The notes below the pieces were generated by a model, which was not told the DNA's origin, did no database searches, and was given only the letters and a program-made list of their open reading frames with translations. Shown here one piece after another: positions 22,607-34,248 of a stretch of DNA of 64,000 nucleotides; the first letter of the stretch is position 1; the number at the start of each line of letters is the position of its first letter. Position numbers and translations under genes: made by a program. Source of the DNA: Daedaleopsis sinensis (lineage: Eukaryota; Basidiomycota; Agaricomycetes; Polyporales; Polyporaceae); assembly GCA_033807695.1 (NCBI GenBank), contig CM066306.1:1612001-1676000 (forward strand), given 5' to 3'.

Positions 22607-23070
22607 TACTCATGTGCGAGTCCTCCAAGTTGGGAACACGCTCAACTAGCAGTTGTTAGTGTTTCGCCTTGGTCCGTATCGCGAATTGCGCTGTGGATAT
22701 AATTATGTATCCGGACGTTGATTGGACAACTAGCACACGTACACTACATGAATTATAATATCATAGTATGTGTCCGGCCGCGAAGATGGCTCTAACATAC
22801 TTAACTTAAACTTTGTAAGCTCCGGCCCATACCTTTGACACTCTTCGGCGCTTACAAATAGAAGGTTGTCCACACGCGTCGTCATCGGTCTGTAACATAC
22901 CTTCGTCCCTGCTACGTTTTGCTCAGATTTTGTGCTCCTGGGCGACACTCGAGCTCAAGGAGTACTGCCTGGATGTATATTTGATGAACATTCGCCAATC
23001 CTTGCTTGAAGACTGACATCGCTATATCAAATTCTCTCTCATACAGACTGATACCAGTCTATCGACTCTT
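22607..23070. other. intergenic
   Basis: 464 bp between the GH16 stop and the next start. It should contain the GH16 terminator and the next promoter. No further feature seen. Confidence 0.4.
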
Positions 23071-26000
23071 ATGGACATCCCTCGCCCTTCCAGTGCCGCG
23101 CGCCGTAGCACGGCAAGCATCCCATCGAGGCCGGATGCATCGCTCGCGGAGTGGACGACCAAGATCAAGGCCTTGCAGAAGCAGGTGGACGAGGACGAGG
23201 AGGCAGAGACCAAGAGACTGGAGATGGAAATCGCTGCTTCGAGACAGGCTCGTATGCGGAGAAGCACCAACCTTGGCAGTCGCACGAACAGCGTCGACCT
23301 CTGTGAGTAATATGAGCCCATGCTACTTCGCAAACTCCTCAAAGTCAGTATACCCATTGCAGCCCAAAGCGGGATTGCCGCAGCAATCAAGGCTGAAGAC
23401 CGCTCAGTAGTTTCGGACGAACCACTGACGGCGATACAGAAGCAGCGGAACCAGGACGATGCCCTGCGCAAACTGATGGGCGAAGATGCTGCTCCTAAGC
23501 CTACCAGCCATTCTGCAGCACCTGCGCCGACGAAGCGTTCTTCGTCCCCAATTTCGCTTGCAGCCTTCATTGGTGGTCGCGCAACCGGCCCCAGGCTCAC
23601 GAGGCACGCACCGCAACAAGATGCTCACGACCCTACCCAGTTTGAACAGCGTACGCACATATCAGCTTCACATCCTGTGTTTGGCCGCGGAGGCGTGGCC
23701 ATGCCCGGTATGACTGGAAACGGCAACGCCTCAGTCGTGTCTCGGGCTATTCGAGATGAGGAGACAAGGTCCTCCGCGTCCTCAGGCTTAGGTTCACCGC
23801 GCGATCGTCGCACAAGCACCCCTTCTACCGTATCCACTGCTCGTTCTGCCGTGGAGAGAGCGCAAGAACGAGGACGGGAGATCGTTCCTAGTTACACTGG
23901 GACCTCACAAGCCTCTCGTGCTACCCGCGACGAAGACATGTCCTCCCAGAGAGATCGTCGCATCAGCACGCCCTCCAAGATGTCCAGTGTACGTGCCGCA
24001 GTGGAGAAATCCCAGGAACGCGAGCGTGAAGTCGCCCCGACGTATACCGGATCCTCTCAGGCTGCTGGATTCCGCCAGCGTACAATCAGTACGCCCACGG
24101 GTGTATCCCCGGCGTTATTCACTGCGTCTGCAGAGACTCTCACCACGAAGCCTAAAGTCGAGCCTGTCCCTCGCCCTCTATCCCACTCTCCAAGCCCTCT
24201 TGCACGTCCAATAACGCCACGGACCAGCAATGGATCGAAGTCGCCCGCACCCCGCCCAACCTCCTCCGCAGGGCTACATACGCCCCCGCCGCCATCCCCC
24301 GCCCGCACTCCTCAACTAGGACAGCCTCTGCCTGGTCTTGCACGCCCCATCCAACCTACCCCACGTACATCCCTCGGAGGGCCACAGCTTCCCCCATCGC
24401 AGAACACATCACCTGCGTTTCTCAAACCTCCTCCGTCAAAGGAGCCAACCCCAAGTCTTAGCAGATTGAAGGGGAGAGGTTTTGTAAAGAACATGGTGGA
24501 GAAGAGTGCTACACTGGAGGCTACGCTGGAGGTTACCTCGCCCGAGAGTTCACCTACTCCAGACAAGACATTGTCCTCTGGCAGGAGACACAGCTCGGTT
24601 CTGGACCGCTGGCAGCATACCGGCGGATCTGCGACCCCCCCTCCGGTCATTTCACCTAAACCCATACCTATGCGGAAATCCTTCACGGCAGATCCAGGAT
24701 CGCCCACATTGTCATCTTACAGTGTTCCGCTCAAGTATGATAGTCCAGGTCATGTTCTCAGGTCGAAGGCATCGCTCCCACTTTTGCCCACTATGCGGAC
24801 TGGCGACTCGGTTGGAGCCGCCTCATCTATGAGCGAGAGCGCATACAACGGACCGAAGTTGGGCTCCGCCAAGACGGTCATCACGTTCATCCAGCCGACG
24901 AAGACAGGAGATCAACCCGCGTCGCCTCCACGAGAACACATCACCGGGGAGGTGGACGAGTTAGGGATGCGTACTCGGACTCGGACGACAAGTGGCGGTT
25001 TAGTGCAGGAGCGGGGTGCTGCTGGGCTACCTGCGGAGACCGCTGGAAGGCCGCTCAGTCATGTAGGTTCATTCTGGTGATATATTGTTGTCGCTTCGCT
25101 TTTTGGTTAGCAATCCACATCCGCTTTGCTTTGCTTCGCTCCGCTCTTGACTTTCTCTGCTCTCTGGCGCGACCAGGACTGACGCGACGGCCTTGCTTTC
25201 GTCTTTTCCGTACAGCCTACCAAGGACCGGGCTAAGAAGCCGCGCAAGGGCAAGAGCGCCGCTGCTGCCGTCGCGACTCCGTCGAAGTTGGCGGCGATCC
25301 GCGAAGCGTCCCCGACGAGGAATGACCTGGCACCTACAACTAGTTTCCAGCTACATACGCCCGGTCGGACACCATTGTCTCTCATCCCCCCTCAGACGTA
25401 TACTCCCGTTCAAACTACTTCGCCAATCTCTCAATACCCATCCCCGCCATCAACTACGGGCCGCTCGATTCCCAATGTATCCACTTCGACTATGATGAAA
25501 CCTGATATACCCCCGAAACCCGTATTGGATGTACAAACTCCTCTCGTGGCTACATCCGCGAAGACAAGTCCGACAAGTCCGCTCGCCCTTCCGCCCGCTG
25601 CACATAGCCCTTCAATAACGCCACCCCAGAGCAAAGGGGAGAAGAGCGACAAGCTACCTTCGAGTCCGGCACGGCATGCACGGATACCCAGCACCGGCAA
25701 CCGTGCGACGGTCATGGATGTCGCGCAGGCATTCACAGAGGCTCTCCAGCGCCAACCATCGTCCTCTTCTAGTGCTACCTCTCCGAATGATACCACGGGA
25801 CCCTCCCCACCGTCGTCCCTAGGTGCATCGCACGCTGCTTCAGTCGCTCCGGAGGAGAGGGAGGAGGAGGAGGAGCCCACTCCACCTAGCGTCAGGAACA
25901 TCGTTGCGGGTTGGGGACCGCGGGTTAACGGGCCAAACGGCGTACATGCGACCAACGGTATGAACGGCTCGGCCGGGTCCACCACCACGACTATCACAGC

Positions 26001-27955
26001 ACCGCCGCTAGAGAAGCGCAAGTCAAGTTACGAGAAGTATTCAGCATTCATGATGCCGCCGCTTGCGGAGGAACGCACGCCTGTGCCTTCTCCTGTGAGT
26101 ACGCTCAAGCGGGAGGGGGCGCCGGATCCCGAGCTGCTCGAGGAAGAGGAAGAGGGGGACAAGGAAGTCAAGAGTCACGGGGAGCACTCCGATGAGCCCG
26201 TAATGGTGGCGGATGCCCGTGGAGTACCAGAGCCGAGGAATGAAGTCTTGGTCCAAAGCCTCCCAGTCGTTACAGTGTCAGAGGCGACAGTCGAAGTCAA
26301 ACCTGAAGCTCGCGATGAACTTATCCGTCTAGGTAAGCGCATAAAAGGAGACTTGACGTTGACACGAGTGATTGAGGCTGCTCCTAGCACATGTCGATGA
26401 CCCTCTCCCACATGTCGATGTCGAGGCATTGTATCGTGCTCCGCGCGCGATGTACATTCCTAACCCCGACATCACCACCATCTCAGTCGAAGTGATGTCA
26501 ATCTCGGGCAGCGCGGCGACCGCCATCAACAAGGACGCTCATATCTTCTACGACTCTGAGCTACTCGCCGTTATTCATCGTGCGAAGGTCAAATCGAGCG
26601 GCCTCGTTGCAACAAAGGTATGGGCCTGGCGAGGGCGCAACGCTCAGTTTGAAGAGAGGGAGATGCAGAAGGTGCAAGAACTGTCACGGCGATATGGAAC
26701 AACTCCGGTAAGTGTACCCATTCACGAGTTCGGTTTTTGAAATCCTAATCATCAGCATCTGTGCTCTCAGGTCACGATTGAACAATCACGGGAGCCTTCA
26801 GAGTTTGTATCAGTCTTGGGAGGGACCCTTGCGATTCGCCAAGGTCCTCGTGCGCACTGGAGCGCAGAGAACACCGCGATGCATCTCGTACGTTCCCGGC
26901 AAGGCTTGATCTTCATTGACGAGCTCGATTTGGTACGTATCGAATCTCAGTGTCCAGGCTTCATGTCATAAGCTCACTGCTCTCGCGAATGATGTATAGG
27001 GCATCAAGAACCTCTGCTCAGGCTACAGCTACTGTATTTCAATCCTCGATACCTACTATGTCTGGCATGGTCGCGGTTCAACAGCTGCCGAACGCGCTGC
27101 CGCTCTTGCATACGCAAAGACGCTGGCGCCCACCTCTGAGCACGTAGTTGAGCTCACGGAGGACGAGAGCCAGGATGATGAGATGTTCTGGATGATCATG
27201 GGCGAGGGAGACTACGCCAAAGCGGACTACTGGCGATGGCGGTCAGAGGCGCCGTTCGTCGACCCACGCGCTTGGGCGGTGAATACTACTCAAAGTGACG
27301 CCGTAAGTCGCTTTGATTGCCCCTCCCAAGCTGACGGATTGGATTGATGTGTGTTTTAGGTCCGGGTGGTCGCCGAGTTACCTTCATCCTCGGAGTTCAG
27401 TCGAGGAGTATTCCTGGTGGATTGTATCTGGGAGCTCTTCATCCTCATAGGCAGCGAAGCGCGTGGACGTAGGGCCGAGATCCGCCTTGCCTTGACTATC
27501 GCGGAGGTGAGGATCACAATTTGCCACTAAATAGACCGAGCGACTGAGCGCGTGTTATGTACGATAGGCTCTCGCCAGGAAGGCTTCGTCCACGCGGCCA
27601 TTCACGCCAACTGTACATGCGTTGGTCTTCCCGACGCAGATACCCACCGACCTCCTGCTCACATTCCGCGAGCTGGACGAATATGGTCTGGTCAGTTGAT
27701 TCCTCCTGCCTTGCAGGTATCGTTTCCGTGAGCTAACCCGTGCGCAGAACGCTGGTGATATCCCAGACCACATGAACCTAATTCGGGCAAGTGACGCCGA
27801 TGCCAACGTACGTTACTTCTGAATCCTCGACTACCCATTGACTCGTATACTGAACTTCTACCTTTGTACAGCTCAAGTCATCGACATGGTCCTCGGCGGT
27901 GCTACAAGACCATACGATGCTTCCTCTTGGGATCGAGCCTGCACATCTGAGTTGA
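23071..27955 (+). CDS. DUF4045/gelsolin-like actin-associated protein
   Basis: Ten exons: 23071-23302, 23363-25062, 25216-26332, 26388-26707, 26771-26932, 27000-27302, 27360-27506, 27568-27690, 27748-27807 and 27872-27955. They give 1415 residues with consistent phases. The first two-thirds is disordered and Ser/Pro-rich, typical of DUF4045. It begins with a short coiled coil (WTTKIKALQKQVDEDEEAET) and holds two similar blocks, SRAIRDEETRSSASSGLG and SRATRDEDMSSQRDRRIS. The last 500 residues form gelsolin-like repeats: DAHIFYDSELLAVIHRAKV, ATKVWAWRGRNAQ, SRQGLIFIDELDL, SYCISILDTYYVWHGRGS, FWMIMGEGDYA and VFLVDCIWELFILIGSEARG. Gelsolin repeats bind actin, so a cytoskeletal or polarity role is likely. 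The 153-nt intron after codon CAT (25063-25215) is the least certain join. Confidence 0.83.
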
Positions 27956-28731
27956 CGCCCCTAATGGGCGCTTTCATGCAAACCATTCCTCTTCGCGTGC
28001 TCTTTACTTACGTGCTATGCGTCTCCTCCTTTGGTTTCGTGCCTGCTCTCCTGAATGCTTACTGATCATAATATGCTGCTGAGTGCATGTCTAGCTCTAG
28101 TCGAGCAGGCTGCCGAATGTATCTGCAAACCTTGTTTCCCGCGCTATCCTTACTCGGTCAGCATGCCTCAAGCCAGCTCCGAATATGCTTGTTACATCGC
28201 GCGAGTCGAGTAATATTGGGCGCATGACAGGACGGGGCATTGCTTCGGCAAGGGCGCCCATATGATCTCTCCTGACTTCTGCGCCCGACTTGTCCACCTC
28301 GGTCATAGGCACTCTTGTGAGTTGTTCACACGGCGTGTACCCGTTGTAACATCTTTGCATCGAAGCAGGACAAGGACTAGCCCACTGAAGTCTTGCCAAG
28401 CCCGCTTCGGAACATTGTCGTCTGAACTGGGCTCGATTGTGATGATTCGCCTTCTCGCAGTCTGGCCCGATGTCAGCCGAGCTTGACTTACTATGAGTGT
28501 CAAGGACTCTTTTTCCCGAACCCCCACGCTGTTAGACACAGCCTAGTTTGGTCCAGTCAGCTGTGCTGCTATCCCTTCCACTGCAGCAAAGGCAACACAT
28601 AGCGCTTGCGCAACGACGTTGTACCCCGGTTCTGCCATATAAACCCCGGACGTGGCCGCTGCTGGCAGCCAAGCCTTGGTTGCTTGTGCAGGAACACCTA
28701 AAGACTCCCCACCCCCGCCCACCTCTCCTCG
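27956..28731. promoter_or_regulatory. intergenic with TATA-type box before the first GH17 gene
   Basis: 776 bp. A CATATAAACC element at about 28637-28646 lies some 90-110 bp upstream of the two candidate ATGs of the GH17-A gene, a plausible TATA position. Otherwise nothing recognisable. Confidence 0.45.
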
Positions 28732-30208
28732 ATGATATACCCAAATACTATGGCCCTCTCCCTCGTTATTGCGGTCTTCGCGTTCTCAACCATGTTGACC
28801 AACGCCGCCCCGCTGGAGAAGGGTGTTCAACCACACTACTTCCCACAAGACGGGCTGGATATCTCCTTCAATTTCACTGCGACCACTAAGCCAGCCCCAT
28901 TCTGCTTCCCGTCCCTCGGCTTCGTCATGCCATTGGCGCTCCCGGAGGACAACAAAAACTGGTGGTGCGACTCCGCCACAGAGTATGCATTCCTTGGCTT
29001 CAGCTACGAAGTTTCCAATTGTGAGTATCATCTTCATGCTTCCGCTATTCAAGTCCGACAGATTGCTCATGCCGCGTGCTGTGTATTCATACAGGCCAAA
29101 GCCGGTCGCAGCTCCAGCGAGAGTTTGCGGACATCCGCAATCGCTTCCAGTCTCGCTACGTCCGTCTCTATGGGGCCTGCGACCGTGAAGGCTTCTAGTA
29201 AGTGCAGCATGTCGACTGGAATCCGAGTCACTGCGGCTGATACCGTCTTCTGCTGGCTTCTAGCGACGACGTCGTTGATGCAGCGTGGGACAATGGTGCG
29301 CATTCTTGTCGGTTCTTCCGTGGTTGTGCCGTGGCTCAAACTGTCCTTCAGGACTGGGCGTTCATGCGCTAGTTTGGGTGAGTGGTCGTGCTCAGTGCTG
29401 AACATAAACCGGACACATAGCTCACCTGGCCGCTGGCAGTTTGGGTTCGACGGTGACGATTCATGGATCCACCGGCGCGACACGCTTTTCGCCTCCCTGC
29501 ACACCAACCCCAAAGCCAAGTTCGTGACGCGAGTGGTCCAATTCGGCTCCGAGCCTCTCTACGATTGGGTGCTCGAGCCACAGCAGCTCGCGCAACAGGT
29601 CACACTCGCCAAGCAGAACTTGTCCAGCCTCAACATCCCTGTGACGGTCAGCGAGCTCGCGTACGGCTTCCAGGAGCATGGCGGGGCCCAAGTCGTGCTG
29701 GATGCCGTCGACTCCATCAATATCCACATGCTTCCGTTCTTCGCACAGGACGCATCGACAGGTGCGCGGCTCAACTTAGATGGATGTGTGGGGGGCTTTC
29801 TGATCCGCCGTCGATAGGAGACCAGGCGTGGCCTATCGTGCAACGTGATTTGCAGTGGTTCGTCGACCATGGCAAGGGCAAAAAGATGTACTTCGATGAG
29901 GTATGTGATGCGCAGTCTCTGGCTCCCGTTGCAGACCACTCGCTGACGTCCACCGTCTGCAGAACGGCTGGCCGTCGGTGACATCGGAGGGGGTACAGCC
30001 GAACAGTCCGGACGCCGTGGCCGACATTCCGAACGAGCAGGCATATTACGCACTCCTCGACCAGCACTGCGAGGACCTGAAGAACGTCGTCGGAGGCGGC
30101 GTCGGGTGGTTCGCACATATCTACTCCGACGACCAGGAGCCGGGTTATGGGATATACAACGACAAGGGCAAGATGAAATTCCCGTTCGCGGCGCGGACCA
30201 GCTGCTAG
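28732..30208 (+). CDS. GH17-type secreted glucanase-like protein, copy A
   Basis: Exons 28732-29020, 29095-29197, 29264-29295, 29352-29377, 29440-29761, 29818-29900 and 29963-30208 give 366 residues. The second ATG at 28750 (MALSLVIAVFAF) has a better context and fits the starts of copies B and C, giving 360 residues. A signal peptide precedes CFPSLGFVMPLALPED and the NWWCDSATEYAFLGFSYEVS strand. Barrel motifs follow: RYVRLYGACDREGFY, AKFVTRVVQFGSEPLYD (predicted acid/base Glu in GSE), VTVSELAYGFQEHGG, and MYFDENGWPS (predicted nucleophile Glu). The protein ends in a Cys (RTSC). GH17 enzymes act on beta-1,3-glucan of the wall. Exon lengths and intron phases match copies B and C, so the three are tandem duplicates. 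Copy A lacks the Ser/Thr spacer and KR sites of the others. Confidence 0.9.
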
Positions 30209-30613
30209 GCGGATGGAGAAGTCCCTGGTAGGGTCATTCTCAGTCCAGGCCGAGCGCTCTATGTGCTGACTCGAAAAATACATACGCAGATATGAATGTA
30301 GCAATATTTCTCTCGTTCTTCATACAATGGGTCATACCATGTAGACGGTATCGTTGATCGCGATCGTGTACACAAAATCTTAACAGTGCCGCCTGGTCAG
30401 AATTCGGGTGTTCTCACGAGCAGAACTGGCTGGGATTCATCCTAACGGTATTCCGGTGATAGTTTCGTGAGTCACTCTATGCAATGTCTTGCTGCATCAT
30501 GTAGAGAACTTCTGTACTGATATGATGGCAAGCAAAACAAACTTGAAGGTAAAACGTGACCGTGACGTGTCACGGTGTATGGTGCACCGGCGCTAGGAGA
30601 GAATGCGCGTATC
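30209..30613. other. 3' flank of copy A up to the mobile element
   Basis: No coding features. The bases just before the element (CGTATC, 30608-30613) are the left half of its target duplication. Confidence 0.4.
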
Positions 30614-31158
30614 CAGGACCCCCGAATAAGCGCTTGAATCTTACAGGCCGAAATCACCGGAAATGGGCCCTTTGGGCCCGCGATCTCACATCCAAAACAC
30701 CGAAAATGGGCCCGAAAATGGCGCAAAAATGGTCAATGTCATATGCCAAAGAGCCCCGAAAGTCGGCCGTGTAAGGTGGGGTTACATCCCAGCCATCACC
30801 GAAAATCGCCCGGCCGCTGATGGGGGCGGTCATACCAAACACCCTTCTTACCGCTATATAATGGCTTTTGATCGTAGACTTAGACCTTCTATTACCTGCT
30901 CTATGCCACACGCAGCTGGTGAAATTAAGTGAGAAATCCGAGGGGCCGAGAACAATAAGCGCCCGTAGAGAAAAATGCGCCAGTAAATAAGCGCTCAGCG
31001 GCCCGGAGCATGTCACATCCCCGGATGCACCGAATCTCGAGGTTTTTCGGCGATGTCACGTCCAGATCACCGAATTTCGGCCTACATGCAACCACCGAAA
31101 ATGCCCCAAATGGGGGTCCGGCCGGATGTAACATCGAAGCGTATATTCGGGGGTCCTG
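30614..31158. mobile_element. 545-bp non-autonomous transposon-like element with iterated motif
   Basis: Both ends carry inverted copies of CAGGACCCCCGAATA (15 bp perfect, similarity continuing to about 32 bp with mismatches, e.g. both continue to TTACA). The sequence CGTATC flanks both ends directly (30608-30613 and 31159-31164), a 6-bp target duplication. No transposase frame fits inside. The interior repeats a motif of the form CACATCC, a short spacer, then CACCGAAAATG: variants start near 30641, 30685, 30781, 31011, 31052 and 31081. ATAAGCGC also recurs (about 30626, 30955, 30987). By size and structure it is MITE-like. The superfamily is not certain, because hAT elements duplicate 8 bp and Harbinger elements 3 bp. 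Confidence 0.68.
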
Positions 31159-31311
31159 CGTATCCTCGGCCTCGGCAGCGCTTCTTCAACCTCGTTTCCA
31201 TCTGTGGTCAGTCACCCATTCGCCGCGGCAGCAATGAGGTTGTGGGCTCGCTCGGCATATATAGGATCGCTGCTCACGGAACCTGCTTGCACTTGACAAG
31301 TTCCCTCTACT
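31159..31311 (+). promoter_or_regulatory. short promoter with TATA box next to the mobile element
   Basis: CATATATAGG at about 31257-31265 lies about 50 bp before ATG 31312. Only about 150 bp separate the element's end from this start codon, so the insertion may carry or alter upstream control sites of the downstream gene. Confidence 0.5.
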
Positions 31312-31904
31312 ATGCGCCCTACGCCTGTCCACGTCATCACTCGCATCGCGTCGGCGCGTGTGAGGACGGGAGGACTAGTACGCCCTCCTCGTTCTCTACT
31401 CAACGAGGATGCACTGCGCCGCTATTCTCAGAAAACTGTCGACAACTCGCCAGCGCCGGACCCGCACACACGTCACGGTTCCATGCTCCCCTACTTTGTG
31501 GGTGGCGTAGCCGGCGTGGCGACAGTCGGAATAGCCGGTGCGTATATCGTAGCAAGTCCGTACTGCTACTACTACTTACGTTGAATATCTCCGACCCTGT
31601 TCAGGCTATGCGTACTACCATCTCTCGGGCGCCAAGAAGATAGTGGACAAGGCCAGCGCGGTGACGGCGCGGGTCGAGGCACAGGCTGCAGTCGTACGGG
31701 AGAAGAGCGAGGCTACTCGCGAGAAGATGGATGCGCTGACCCAGACGGCGCGCGACATGGCTAGAGAGCACAGGGCCTATCTGCATGGGCGGTGGACTGC
31801 TCGGTCATCACACAAAAAGGACTCGGATGGGCCGACTGAGGTGAGTAGCGTTGACACAAGACGTCCATTACTCTGTTATTCTGACGGTGTTGTAGCAGAA
31901 ATGA
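31312..31904 (+). CDS. small mitochondrial-type single-pass protein
   Basis: Exons 31312-31537, 31605-31840 and a last 9-nt exon 31896-31904 (CAG AAA TGA) give 156 residues. The N-terminus (MRPTPVHVITRIASARVRTG) is Arg-rich and acid-free, like a mitochondrial presequence. One hydrophobic Gly/Ala helix (LPYFVGGVAGVATVGIAGAG) is followed by YAYYHL and an Ala/Glu/Lys-rich helix (VEAQAAVVREKSEATREKMD). The overall plan matches the larger protein at 12728. The first donor is GTGCGT at 31538, needed for the frame GYAYYH. The last join is uncertain: without splicing the frame runs on to 32272 through sequence that does not look coding. Function unknown. Confidence 0.68.
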
Positions 31905-32550
31905 TGTTAGGGGAAGTGGCTGTCGACGCTGTTGATTTGCTGTTGATATTTCCGTTTTGCTTGCCGCTATCGTCGCATTTTTGTTGTCCTCATGAGGTTA
32001 CTTCTCTTCGCTATGCTCAGTGCTGTTTATTCGATCCAACATTGACTCTCGCCTCGGTGAACACTCTCCGAACGCAAGAAGCTAGATGCCGGCGATGTGA
32101 CGCCGTCACGTCGGAAGACGTCGAAATTGTCGCTCAAACTGCACTGCCTCAAGCCACAAAGCTACTTATCTGCTGCCTCCTTCAGGCCGAACGTCTCGAA
32201 GCAGCTGTCGCCTATGCGCTATGGGATACGTTCCAATGCCGCTGTACGTTTATCATGATCATCTGCCTGTGAGTTCACTGAATCACTCACAATTGTCGCC
32301 TGAATCCACGCCATGTTACCATATGCATCCGCCAACTACTCTTCCAGACACAGTCCGGCGTCTGCCACGGGTCCAGGGCAATTGTGCCCTATCAATTGTT
32401 CGAGCGCAGTGGCGCGCGCGGTCCGCCCGTCGAGCTTCTGCATAAGACGGGGAACACGATCTCGGCCACAACTTCCCTGCAACTTCCCGCTCCCCCGCCC
32501 TACTAATACCACCCCTCACCCTCCCCGGTCCTTGGCAACCGACCGCCACG
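31905..32550. other. intergenic, upstream of GH17 copy B
   Basis: 646 bp. The end nearest 32550 is C-rich and pyrimidine-rich, common just before highly expressed fungal starts. No other feature. Confidence 0.4.
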
Positions 32551-34248
32551 ATGGTGCTCCTCTCACACACGCTACTCCCCTTGGCCCTCCTCGCCTCCCT
32601 CGCCCACACCTCCCTCGCCTCCGCTCATGGCCACGGCGAACGCGTGCGCCATGCCAAACGACACGACTCTGTCAAGCTCAAGCGACAGTCCGGCTCCGGG
32701 AGGTGCCACGCCAAGTCCTCCACGGCGACTGCATCCTCTACTACCGCCACCCCGACATCGAGCGGAACTGTCTCGAGCAAGGCCGCGGGGACCGCGACAC
32801 ATGTTGCGAGCTCGTCCGGGCCCGCCGCCACGCCACCCACTCGGAGCGGGGGCTCGAACGCCACGGGCAGCACGGGCAGCGGCAGCGGCTGCTTCCCCGC
32901 GCTCGACTTCAACATGCCGCAGGACGCCCCGGGCGATCTCGACGGCTGGTGGTGCGACCCGGCGACCGAGTACGCCTTCGTCGGGTTCAGCTACGAGATC
33001 ACCGCATGTGAGTAGTAGCGACTGTCCTGCACTTGTGAGGAGCACTGGCTGACTTTGGGGCTTTGGGGTGGGGTAGGTCAGAGCGCAGCGACGCTGAAGG
33101 CGGACTTTACGAACATACGGAAGAAGTATAATGGGCGCTATGTTCGTCTGTATGGCGCTTGCGACAAGGATGGATACTAGTGCGTACTACTCGCTGGGGA
33201 TGCTGTGTTTCCGTCCGCCATGCCGGGGCTGACGAACACTCGCGATCCAGCAATAACGTGGTCGACGCTGCTTGGGAGGCTGGTGAGTTCTGGTAGTTCA
33301 TCGCCTAGTTCATCGCCCTTCCAGCCACAATGTTGATCGTGTGTTCGTTCACAGGACTTGGGGTGCACGCGCTCGTGTGGGTGCGTATCCGCATTCCGGG
33401 CACCCGACCGCATATAACACATATCTGACGCGACGATGCATGCTCCCAGTTCGGTTTCTCCGGGGGCGACAAGTGGAAGAGCCGGCGCGACGACCTGTTC
33501 GCGACCCTGCACTCGAACCCGAAAGCGAAGTTCGTGACGCGCGTCGTGCAGTTCGGCAGCGAGCCGCTCTTCGACGAGGTGCTCCCCGCAAGCCAGCTCG
33601 CGGCGCAGGTAAAGGACGCGCAGAGCGCGCTCGCGGGCCTCCAGATCCCCGTCACGATCAGCGAGATGAGCTACGGGTACCAGAAGAACAACAACGCGGG
33701 CCTCAAGGTGATGGACGTGGTCGACCCGGTCGACGCGCACATGCTGCCGTTTTTCGGGGGGTCGGCGTCGACGGGTGCGTACTACTGCTCTAGGGTTGGG
33801 TGCATGGGATGTCCTGGAACTGGAACTCACGTGGGACCGCGCGCGTGCAGCGAATGCTTCCTGGAAGTACATCCAGAACGACATCGACAACTTCTGGGTG
33901 AAGCATGCGAATGGGAAGAAGATCTACCTCACGGAGGTGCGTTCGTCTTACTCGAGTCGCCTATGCTGGCAGGCTGACGCGGCCCTGGGGCTCTGGCAGA
34001 ACGGATGGCCCTCGCAGGTGGCCGACGCGAGCCAGCGGCCGAACAGCAAGAGCGCGGTGGCGAGCGTGCAGCAGGAGCACGACTACTTCGCCCTGCTCGA
34101 CTCGCAGTGCGCGTACTTCAAGAGCGTCCCCGGCGGGGGCGTGGGCTGGTTCGCGCACATATACTCGGACAGCCAGGAGCCCGGGTACGGAATCTTGGAT
34201 TCGAGTGGAAAGCCGAAGTTCCAGTTCCAGCCCAGAACCCACTGCTGA
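32551..34248 (+). CDS. GH17-type secreted glucanase-like protein, copy B
   Basis: Exons 32551-33007, 33077-33179, 33251-33282, 33355-33380, 33450-33774, 33851-33936 and 34000-34248 give 425 residues. A signal peptide (MVLLSHTLLPLALLASLAHT) is followed by basic, Kex2-like sites (HAKRH, KLKRQ) and a long Ser/Thr/Gly spacer, likely O-glycosylated, before CFPALDFNMPQDAP. Catalytic features are intact: VVQFGSEPLFD (acid/base Glu) and IYLTENGWPS (nucleophile Glu). It ends in RTHC. Exons 2-4 have exactly the same lengths as in copies A and C (103, 32 and 26 nt). It is the best candidate for an active member of the trio. Use of very high GC3 is stronger here than in copy A. Confidence 0.91.

Noticed and set aside
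31643..32272. 209-codon plus frame continuing past the membrane-protein gene
   Set aside because: The part after 31840 reads through a good donor into sequence without coding character; splicing gives a short normal end.
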